The notes under the pieces: model-generated
What the model saw: only the letters and a program-made list of their open reading frames with translations
The model's database searches: none
What the model was told of the DNA's origin: nothing
Translations under genes and position numbers: made by a program
Part shown: positions 57,663-64,000 of the stretch, one piece after another
Position numbering within the stretch: position 1 is the stretch's first letter
Layout: each line of letters begins with the position of its first letter
Assembly: GCF_019039255.1 (NCBI RefSeq)
Contig: NZ_CP077062.1
Span: forward strand, 1,178,001 to 1,242,000
DNA length: 64,000 nt
Direction of reading: 5' to 3'
DNA from: Nocardioides panacis
Lineage (GTDB): Bacteria; Actinomycetota; Actinomycetes; Propionibacteriales; Nocardioidaceae

Positions 57663-58490
57663 TCAGCCCAGCCGGTCCGTGGCCCGCTGGACGGCGGCGA
57701 CCATCGGCTCCTGGCCGGACTCGTAGTTGTAGTCCTGACCGGCCAGCACCATCTCCACCATCGCGATCCGGGTGCCCACCACCGCCAGGCCCTGGGCGTC
57801 GAAGAAGGACGCGTCGGGGTCACCGGCGACCGGTCCGTAGGTCAGGAGGTACCAGCCGCCGGTGCCGCCGGCCACGCTCACGTCCTGCAGGTCGCCGACC
57901 TCGGAGGTCTTGAAGCGCCCGAGCTGGTCGGCGCACTGGGCCCGCCACGCCTTCAGCACCGCGAACGCGCGCCGGGCGGTGGTGGCGTCCGGGAACTCCG
58001 CGACCAGCTCGGAGGCGTGGTCCGAGGCGCCGGCGGCGACGGGACGGTAGTCGCGGACGGCGACGTCGGTGGCGCCGATCGAGGTCATCGCGAAGCGCTG
58101 GCAGGTGCCGACCGGCGTCCGGGGCTCCTGCGAGCGGGTGCGGCCCCCGGTCCAGCGGAAGCCGTCGTTGAAGCCGGGAACGTCGGCGGCGGCCAGCAGC
58201 CGGGAGCGCAGCCCGCCGGTCCCGGCGGGCGCGCTGCTGACCGGCTCGCTCGGCGACGGGGCGGCCGAGGTGGTGGTCGGCGCGGGCGTCGCGGGGGCCG
58301 AGCTCGGGTCGGCGGCGTCGGTCGTGGCACCGGTCGTGGCGTCGTCCGTCGGTGCGGAGCTCGTCGCCGCAGTGGCCGACTGCGTGGCCGTGCTCGTCGC
58401 GTCGTTGCAGCCGGTCAGGGCCACCGTCGCGAGGCAGGCGAGGGCGGCCAGGGCCACGGTCGGACGTGCGAACGCACGGGGCTGGTTCAC
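57663..58490 (-). CDS. Putative lipoprotein with Ser/Thr/Ala/Pro linker
   Basis: 275 residues from GTG 58490, which follows GAGGAAGACC. Lipoprotein signal with lipobox VALTGC (Cys28), a low-complexity Ala/Thr/Ser/Pro linker to about residue 95, then a compact globular domain (LLAAADVPGFNDGFRWTGG; CQRFAMTSIGAT; RAFAVLKAWRAQCADQLG) resembling sensor-type lipoproteins of actinobacteria. Divergent from the solute-binding lipoprotein gene. The function is unknown. Confidence 0.65.
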   Translation of the reverse strand: MNQPRAFARPTVALAALACLATVALTGCNDATSTATQSATAATSSAPTDDATTGATTDAADPSSAPATPAPTTTSAAPSPSEPVSSAPAGTGGLRSRLLAAADVPGFNDGFRWTGGRTRSQEPRTPVGTCQRFAMTSIGATDVAVRDYRPVAAGASDHASELVAEFPDATTARRAFAVLKAWRAQCADQLGRFKTSEVGDLQDVSVAGGTGGWYLLTYGPVAGDPDASFFDAQGLAVVGTRIAMVEMVLAGQDYNYESGQEPMVAAVQRATDRLG

Positions 58491-58639
58491 GGTCTTCCTC
58501 ACTGTCAGCGGGTTGCCCGCCCAGCGTAGGGTTGGCCCCTCCGACTCGCCGACACCTGCGGTGGCGTGTCCCGATACGGTGTCAGCGTCGGTCCGGAGAC
58601 CTGGGCGGCCGACCATCTCGATGCAAGGAGGGCGAAGCG

Positions 58640-60041
58640 GTGTCCGCACGGCCACGACGGGACCGTCGTACCCGCCCCGTCCCGTCGATCCTCCGGTCGG
58701 TGTCGCTGGCCCTCGTGCTGTGCCTGGGTGCCGCCGCCTGCACCTCCTCGGCCGACAGCGAGCCCTCCGCGGGCACGTCGTCCGCGAGCCCGTCCGCGAG
58801 CTCGGCCAGCCCGGAGCCGGTCACCCTGCGGTTCGCGGTGTACGGCGACCCGGGGGTCCTGGCCGCCTACCGCAGGCTGGCGAAGGCGTACACCGCGCAG
58901 CACCCCGAGGTCACCGTCAAGGTCCAGGCCAGCCCGGACGCCGTCACCTCCGAGGACCAGGTCGACCGGGGCTTCGAGGCCGGCACGCCCCCCGACGTGT
59001 TCCTGACCCGCCAGACGTCGATGCCCGGGCTCGTCGCCCAGGGCCGCCTGCAGCCGGTGGACCAGCTGCTGGAGAAGCGTGGCGTGCAGTTCGGCGACAA
59101 CTACCAGCGGATCGGGCTCGAGGCGTTCGCCGCGGACGCTGCCCTGCAGTGCATGCCCAACGACGTCTCGCCCTACGTCGTGTTCTACAACAAGCGCCTC
59201 CTGGTGCCCCGCAACCTGGCCCTGCCCGGGGAGGCGCCGCCGACCCCCGAGCGGGGCTGGACCTGGGAGCAGTTCGTGTCCGGGGCCCGGGCGATGTCCA
59301 AGGACGGCGTCAAGGGCGTCTACCTCGCCCCCCGGCTCACCACGCTGCTGCCGCTGGTCCGCTCCGCAGGCGCCGACCTGGTCGACGACGCGCGCAAGCC
59401 CACGACCACGACCTTCGCCGACGACTCCGCGCGCGCCGCGCTCGAGGAGATCCTCACCGTCGCCCGTGACCCGAGCATCACCCCCAACGCCCGGCAGCTG
59501 TCCCGGCAGGACGCGGTGACCCGCTTCGAGAACGGCCGCCTCGGCATGCTGATCGGCACCCGCGCCCTCGTGCCGCGGCTGCGCGACAAGCCCGACCTGC
59601 ACTTCGACGTGTTCCCGCTGCCGAACCTCGGCCGGTTCCGCACCGTCGCCGACATCACCGGCTACTGCCTGTCCAAGGACAGCCGGAACGTCGGCCCGGC
59701 GGCCGACTTCATGGCCTTCGCCAGCGGGGACGAGGGCTCGCAGATCCTGGCGGAGACCGGCTCCATCGTGCCGGCCAACATCGAGGCCCTGCACTCGCCG
59801 CAGTTCACCGAGCCGGGCCTGTTCCCGCGCAACAGCGGGGTGTTCGACCAGGTGATCCGGCGCGCCGACCCGATGCCGTCCGCGCCGGGCTGGCCCGACG
59901 TGGTGAGCCAGACCCAGCCCTTCCTCGACCGGCTGTTCTACGCGCCGGTGCTCGACCTGGACACGCTGCTGCCGCGCATCGACGAGGTCTCGGCCCCCCC
60001 TGCTGGTCGAGCCGAGCCCGTCGGCCTCGCCGTCCTCCTGA
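58640..60041 (+). CDS. ABC transporter extracellular solute-binding lipoprotein (last residues frameshifted)
   Basis: 466 residues after repair, from GTG 58640, AAGGAGGGCG upstream. Lipobox LGAAAC (Cys34), a Ser/Ala/Pro linker, then a family 1 extracellular sugar-binding fold: VTLRFAVYGDPGVLAAYRRLAKAYTAQHPEVTVKV, PPDVFLTRQTSMPGLV, NDVSPYVVFYNKRL, RFENGRLGMLIGTRALV and AADFMAFASGDEGSQILAETGSIVP. The C7 run at 59994-60000 has one C too many; with six, the end reads SAPLLVEPSPSASPSS and stops at 60039-60041 in a terminator stem. No permease or ATPase genes lie beside it, so its transporter is elsewhere. Confidence 0.85.
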
Positions 60042-60059
60042 GCCCAGCGCCTCAGGAGG
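60034..60059. terminator. Perfect hairpin containing the stops of two convergent genes
   Basis: CCTCCTGAG (60034-60042) pairs with CTCAGGAGG (60051-60059) over an 8-base loop. The reconstructed solute-binding gene stops at 60041 and the RNase D gene at 60052 on the other strand, both inside the stem. Confidence 0.75.
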
Positions 60060-61344
60060 GTACGGCGGTCTCCGGGACGTCCTCGGGGGAGAGGATCGCC
60101 TCGCTGAGCAGGTCGGCGGTCAGCTCGACCTGCCAGGGCCGCGCGCCGAGCTCGGCGAGCCGCTCGGCGACCAGGCCGGGCAGCTCGGAGTCCTCGCCCT
60201 GCGGCGGCTCCCACATCACCCGGCGCACGAAGTCCGGGGTGAGCAGGTTCTCGACGGGGAGGTCGTGCTCGTCGGCGAGCGCCTTGAGCCGGGTGCGGGC
60301 CGTCGCCAGGCGGGCGGCGGCCACCGGGTCACGGTCGGCCCACGCGCGGGGCGGCGGCGGTCCGTCGTACCGCGCGGCGACCGGGGGGAGCTCGTCCTCG
60401 GGCAGGGTGCGTGCCACCCGGAGCGCCTCGACCCACTGGTTGGCGTAGCGCTCGGCGCCGCGGCCGCGGAAGCCCTTGGTGGACAGCAGGGAGGCCTTGT
60501 CGCGGGGCATCGCGTTGGCGGCCTCGACGATCGCCGCGTCCGGGATGATCCGGCCGGGGGTCACGTCGCGACGGGCGGCGATCTCGTCGCGGGTCTCCCA
60601 GAGCTCCTTGACGGCGGCCAGGGCGCGGCGGCCGCGGGCCCGGTGCATCCCGGACGTGCGCCGCCACGGGTCCTGGCGCGGGCCGTGCGGCTCGGCGCTC
60701 ACCAAGTGCTCGAACTCCTGGCGCGCCCACTCGGCCTTGCCGGTCTCCTCGAGCTCGCGGCCCAGGGCCTCGCGCAGCTCGACGAGCGCCTCGACGTCGA
60801 GGGCGGCGTACTCCAGCCACGGCTCGGGCAGCGGCCGGGTGGACCAGTCGACCGCGGAGTGCTCCTTGCGCAGGCTGCGTCCCACGACGGTCTCGACCAG
60901 CGTGGCCAGCCCGACGCGCGGGTAGCCGAGCAGCCGGCCGGCGAGCTCGGTGTCGAACAGGAGGGTCGGGCGCAGCCCCACCTCGGCGAGGCAGGCCAGG
61001 TCCTGGGTGGCCGCGTGCAGGATCCACTCGGCGTCGCCGAGAGCCTCGTTCAGGTCGTCGAGGTCGTCGAAGGCGATCGGGTCGACCAGCGCCGTGCCCG
61101 ACCCCTCGCGGCGCAGCTGCACGAGGTAGGCGCGGGCGGAGTAGCGGTAGCCGGACGCCCGTTCGGCGTCGATGGCCACGGGTCCGGTGCCGCCGGCGAA
61201 GGCGCGGAGCACCTCGTCGAGCGCGGGACGGGTGTCGACGACCGGCGGCAGCCCGTCGCGCAGCTCCAGCAGGGGAGCGGGCTCGGGGGTCGTCTCGGCG
61301 GGGGTGCCGGGTCCGTCCTCTGTCTCGGGGGTGCTGCCGCCCAT
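60052..61344 (-). CDS. rnd: Ribonuclease D-type 3'-5' exonuclease with HRDC domain
   Basis: 430 residues from ATG 61344, overlapping the DUF3000 stop by one base. DEDDy exonuclease: Exo I VAIDAERASGYRY (Asp and Glu), Exo II ILHAATQDLACLAE (Asp), Exo III YAALDVEALVELREAL (Tyr and Asp), then an HRDC domain around AALAAVKELWETRDEIAARRDVTPGRIIPDAAI. It trims tRNA and other RNA 3' ends. Confidence 0.92.
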   Translation of the reverse strand: MGGSTPETEDGPGTPAETTPEPAPLLELRDGLPPVVDTRPALDEVLRAFAGGTGPVAIDAERASGYRYSARAYLVQLRREGSGTALVDPIAFDDLDDLNEALGDAEWILHAATQDLACLAEVGLRPTLLFDTELAGRLLGYPRVGLATLVETVVGRSLRKEHSAVDWSTRPLPEPWLEYAALDVEALVELREALGRELEETGKAEWARQEFEHLVSAEPHGPRQDPWRRTSGMHRARGRRALAAVKELWETRDEIAARRDVTPGRIIPDAAIVEAANAMPRDKASLLSTKGFRGRGAERYANQWVEALRVARTLPEDELPPVAARYDGPPPPRAWADRDPVAAARLATARTRLKALADEHDLPVENLLTPDFVRRVMWEPPQGEDSELPGLVAERLAELGARPWQVELTADLLSEAILSPEDVPETAVPS

Positions 61345-61967
61345 CAGCCTCGGCCGCGCTGTCCGCGTCGACTGGGCAGCGGCGCGACACCTTCGGGCAC
61401 CGGGGGCAGGCCGGAGGCGGTGCACAGCAGCTCACCCCAGGCCTCGACGTGCGGGCCGAGGTCCAGCGCGCCGTCGCCGGACGGGTCGCTGACCGGGGTC
61501 CAGGACGCCCGGATCTCCAGCTGCGCGCTGGGCTCCTCGCCGGCCATGCTGCCGAAGCTCTCCGAGGACACCTTGGTGACGGTGCCCGAGGGGGCGACGT
61601 ACGTCGCCCCGTGCGCGTCGAGCGCCTCGCTCAGCCAGGACCAGCCGACCTCGGCCAGGAGCGGGTCGTTGGCCATCTCCGGGTCGATCTCGGCACGGGC
61701 GTAGGCCACGCAGCGGAAGGTGCCCTCCCAGGCGTCGTTGCCGGCCGGGTCGTGCAGCAGCACCAGCCGTCCGGTGCCGACGTCGTCGCCGTCGACGGTG
61801 ACGTCCGCGGAGAGCGCGGAGGCGAACGGGGCGATCCGCTGGGGGGCGGGCATCTCCTCGCAGAAGATCTCGGGGCGCAGTCGAGCCTCGCGCAGCTGCG
61901 CTACTGCGAGCCGGAACTCCTCGGGGTGAGCGGAGGGGTCCACACGCGGCTCCTGACGGGCGGCCAT
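61344..61967 (-). CDS. DUF3000 family protein
   Basis: 207 residues from ATG 61967. Conserved segments include EEFRLAVAQLREARLRPEIFCEEMPAPQRIAPFA, ATGRLVLLHDPAGNDAWEGTFRCVAYARAEIDPEMANDPLLAEVGWSWLSEAL and GEEPSAQLEIRASWTP. Members are cytoplasmic, actinobacterial and functionally unknown, and are regularly found beside RNase D and HemE as here. Divergent from hemE; leads rnd in one operon. Confidence 0.85.
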   Translation of the reverse strand: MAARQEPRVDPSAHPEEFRLAVAQLREARLRPEIFCEEMPAPQRIAPFASALSADVTVDGDDVGTGRLVLLHDPAGNDAWEGTFRCVAYARAEIDPEMANDPLLAEVGWSWLSEALDAHGATYVAPSGTVTKVSSESFGSMAGEEPSAQLEIRASWTPVSDPSGDGALDLGPHVEAWGELLCTASGLPPVPEGVAPLPSRRGQRGRG

Positions 61968-62056
61968 GGGGTCAGACTAAGCCGAAGTGGTGATCCTGCT
62001 CATCCGACACGCTGTCCGCGACCGGCCGCCCACCACCCACCTGGGAGGATGACGCC

Positions 62057-63115
62057 GTGCCGTCTGCCGCCTCGAGCGACCCCCGTGTCCACGACTCCGC
62101 CTTCCTCCGCGCCGCCCGGTCCGAGCCGGTGCCCCACACCCCGGTGTGGTTCATGCGCCAGGCGGGGCGCTCCCTGCCGGAGTACCGCGCCCTGCGCGAG
62201 GGGGTCGCGATGCTCGAGTCCTGCATGCGCCCGGACCTCGTCGTGGAGATCACCCTGCAGCCGGTGCGCCGCTACGGCGTCGACGCCGCGATCTTCTTCT
62301 CCGACATCGTGCTGCCGCTCAAGGCGGTCGGCGTCGACCTCGACATCAAGCCCGGCGTCGGCCCGGTCGTCTCGCGGCCGGTGGAGACGCTGGCGGACGT
62401 CGCGGCGATCCCCGACCTGACCCCCGAGCACGTCCCGTTCATCACCGAGGCGGTGCAGACCCTGGTCCGGGAGCTCGGCGGCACCCCGTTGATCGGGTTC
62501 GCCGGCGCGCCGTTCACCGTGGCGTCGTACCTCGTGGAGGGCGGTCCCTCCAAGGAGCACGCCCGCACGAAGGCGATGATGTTCGGCGCCCCGGACGTCT
62601 GGGAGGCGCTGATGAGCAAGATCGCCGGCATCTCCGCGGCCTACCTCGCGGTGCAGGTGGAGGCCGGCGCCTCGGCCGTCCAGCTGTTCGACTCGTGGGC
62701 CGGCGCGACGTCGCCTGACGACTACCGCCGCTACGTGATGCCGTGGTCCACCGAGGTGCTGACCGCCGCCGGCGGGCTCGGCGTCCCGCGGATCCACTTC
62801 GGCGTCGGGACCGGGGAGCTGCTCGGGCTGATGGGCGACGCCGGCGCGGACGTGGTCGGCGTCGACTGGCGGGTGCCGCTGGCCGACGGCGTACGACGGG
62901 CCGGGGGCCGGGCCGTGCAGGGCAACCTGGACCCGTCGCTGGTGTTCGCGCCGACCGAGGTGATGCTGGCGCGCGCCACCGAGGTCGTGGAGGCCGGCCG
63001 GGCCGCCCCGGGGCACATCTTCAACCTGGGCCACGGCGTGCTGCCGTCCACGGACCCCGACCAGCTGGCCCGGCTGACCGACCACGTGCACTCCCTCCAC
63101 CCCGATAGTCCGTGA
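62057..63115 (+). CDS. hemE: Uroporphyrinogen decarboxylase
   Basis: 352 residues from GTG 62057. Signature 1 is [14 protein letters not shown] and signature 2 [18 protein letters not shown]; the catalytic Asp is in [13 protein letters not shown] and the uroporphyrinogen-binding Tyr/His lie in YRRYVMPW and [11 protein letters not shown]. It removes the four acetate carboxyls to make coproporphyrinogen III in heme synthesis. No other heme gene is in the window. The C-terminus lies inside an inverted repeat shared with the convergent gene. Confidence 0.95.
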   Translation: MPSAASSDPRVHDSAFLRAARSEPVPHTPVWFMRQAGRSLPEYRALREGVAMLESCMRPDLVVEITLQPVRRYGVDAAIFFSDIVLPLKAVGVDLDIKPGVGPVVSRPVETLADVAAIPDLTPEHVPFITEAVQTLVRELGGTPLIGFAGAPFTVASYLVEGGPSKEHARTKAMMFGAPDVWEALMSKIAGISAAYLAVQVEAGASAVQLFDSWAGATSPDDYRRYVMPWSTEVLTAAGGLGVPRIHFGVGTGELLGLMGDAGADVVGVDWRVPLADGVRRAGGRAVQGNLDPSLVFAPTEVMLARATEVVEAGRAAPGHIFNLGHGVLPSTDPDQLARLTDHVHSLHPDSP

Positions 63116-63169
63116 CGTTCCTGCTCCCGGAGCACCCCCTCGGCGACAAGTCCGTCACGGACTATCGGG
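63101..63169. terminator. 17-bp perfect inverted repeat containing stops of hemE and the DUF4349 gene
   Basis: CCCGATAGTCCGTGACG (63101-63117) is the exact complement of 63153-63169, with a 35-base loop. Both convergent genes end inside the arms, which is why both proteins end in PDSP. The long loop makes a simple hairpin terminator less certain. Confidence 0.6.
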
Positions 63170-64000
63170 GGCGGTGCGGCGGCGGAGCAGGGCCCGCAGC
63201 GCGATCCAGGCCGGTACGCCGACCAGGGCCCCGGCCAGCAGGAACGGCAGCAGCGCGCCCAGCACGGTCAGCGTCACCACGACGGCGTCGCCGAGCGCGT
63301 TCCAGCCGGCCTTCAGGCCGCTGAGGAAGCCGGCGTCCCTGAGGGCGTCCGGGGGCGGGACGTACGTCGCGGGCGTGGAGAGGTGCACGGTGATCGTGGC
63401 CAGCGACGTCTGGTCGTCGAGGTAGGCCTGCTGCGCCTTCAGCGACTGCAGCTCGGCCTGCCGCTCGGTGATCTTCTCCTCGAAGTCCAGCAGGTCCTTC
63501 ACGTCCCGCGCGCCGCGCTGGTAGCGCTGCAGGTCGTCGAGGCTGTTCTGCAGCGTCTGCACCCGCTCGTCGACGTCGATCACCTGGCTGGTGACGTCCT
63601 TGGCGGACTCGTCGGAGGTCTCGAGCCGGCCCATCCCCATCAGCGCCTTCTTGGTCGCCGCGAACCGGTCGACCGGCACCCGCAGGACCAGGGTCGAGCT
63701 CTGCACGCGGCCCTTCCGGTCGTGGGTGGTCTGCTCGGTGCCGATCGACCCGCCGACCGCGGCGAGCAGGCCGTCGACGTCCGCCCGCACCGCCCCGAGG
63801 TCCCTCGCGGTGATCGACAGCTCGGCGGTACGGATCACCGACGGGGTCCTGACCGCGGCCCGGTTCGCGCCCGGGGCGGGCTTCAGGTCAGCCTCGCCGT
63901 CCGTGGCCGGCGCCGGTTCGGCCCGGTCCGCGCTCACCGACCCGCCCGACCCGGACATCGCGTCGCTGTTCCCGCTGCCGCCGCTGCACCCCGCGAGCGC
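63155..64000 (-). CDS. DUF4349 lipoprotein, 5' end outside window
   Basis: The frame runs to the right edge; 281 residues are visible. Its visible start reads ALAGC, a lipobox, so only the beginning of the signal peptide is missing. Then come a Ser/Gly/Pro linker, the DUF4349 domain (IRTAELSITARDLGAVRADVDGLLAAVGGSIGTEQ, LVLRVPVDRFAATKKAL), a coiled coil (RVQTLQNSLDDLQRYQRGARDVKDLLDFEEKITERQAELQSLKAQQ) and a C-terminal membrane helix (about VVVTLTVLGALLPFLLAGALVG). Family members are envelope lipoproteins of unknown role. Confidence 0.85.
   Translation of the reverse strand, partial: ALAGCSGGSGNSDAMSGSGGSVSADRAEPAPATDGEADLKPAPGANRAAVRTPSVIRTAELSITARDLGAVRADVDGLLAAVGGSIGTEQTTHDRKGRVQSSTLVLRVPVDRFAATKKALMGMGRLETSDESAKDVTSQVIDVDERVQTLQNSLDDLQRYQRGARDVKDLLDFEEKITERQAELQSLKAQQAYLDDQTSLATITVHLSTPATYVPPPDALRDAGFLSGLKAGWNALGDAVVVTLTVLGALLPFLLAGALVGVPAWIALRALLRRRTAPDSP

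Noticed and set aside
1-64000. tRNA, rRNA or tmRNA genes
   Set aside because: I looked for T-loop-like GGTTCGAATCC strings and cloverleaf ends in the intergenic gaps and found none.

Overview
The window is about 64 kb of very GC-rich, densely packed chromosomal DNA from an actinobacterium. Nocardioides or a close relative in Nocardioidaceae is the best fit. Reasons: frequent GTG starts, stop/start overlaps of the GTGA and ATGA type, an intact DUF222/HNH (13E12-type) endonuclease gene, a WS/DGAT acyltransferase, a SigE-family ECF sigma factor, DUF1684, DUF3000, DUF4349 and GPGG-motif genes, and a DtxR/IdeR-type iron box. I see no rRNA, tRNA, CRISPR array, insertion sequence or prophage. The taxonomic call is inference from gene content and style.

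Layout. 1-5.1 kb: 3' end of a SprT-like gene, a decayed DUF222/HNH fragment, an exported allene-oxide-cyclase/dirigent-like barrel, a VOC protein, a lipoprotein, then a GAF-GGDEF diguanylate cyclase behind a class III aminotransferase. 5.2-12.9 kb: a siderophore-interacting reductase behind an iron box, an RsbW-like ATPase, a WS/DGAT, a stand-alone LigD-type phosphoesterase domain, a SWIM-SNF2 helicase and a DUF1684 protein. 13-20 kb: a secreted GH25 lysozyme; an operon of a repeat-rich Asn/Ala/Asp protein and a PqqD-like-domain/M50 membrane protease; and, across a divergent intergenic region with a perfect 9-1-9 palindrome, a secreted HELTH metalloprotease. This last group is the best candidate here for an undescribed system. 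20-28 kb: an old yellow enzyme, an LLM-class oxidoreductase, a TagD-like/LicD-methyltransferase/coiled-coil operon, a RibD-like reductase, an atypical SDR, a Y-family polymerase and an MHS-type transporter. 28.5-37.7 kb: a ThrE exporter, a hypothetical-DUF402-acylphosphatase operon, a BVMO-SDR operon facing a TetR regulator, an ECF sigma/membrane-protein pair, a GPGG small membrane protein and an NrtR-like Nudix regulator.

37.8-51 kb: the intact DUF222/HNH gene, a 22-bp tandem repeat, a GT39-GT2/GtrA glycosylation locus, a two-component system, a small exported protein, a cysteine-free HesB-like protein, HrpA, a PemK/MazF-like toxin and an endonuclease/exonuclease/phosphatase family protein. 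51-64 kb: a secreted Calx-beta protein, ArfB, a divergent pseudouridine kinase/glycosidase pair, a FUSC-type membrane protein, two lipoproteins (one a solute-binding protein), RNase D, DUF3000, HemE and a truncated DUF4349 lipoprotein.

A cross-cutting observation is that seven otherwise good genes each carry one single-base frameshift, mostly in G/C homopolymers, and two share the identical 14-base context GCGGGGGGAGTCGA. They look like base-calling errors rather than decay, so I annotate the reconstructed genes and say so in each entry. Several convergent gene pairs end inside perfect inverted repeats that hold both stop codons.
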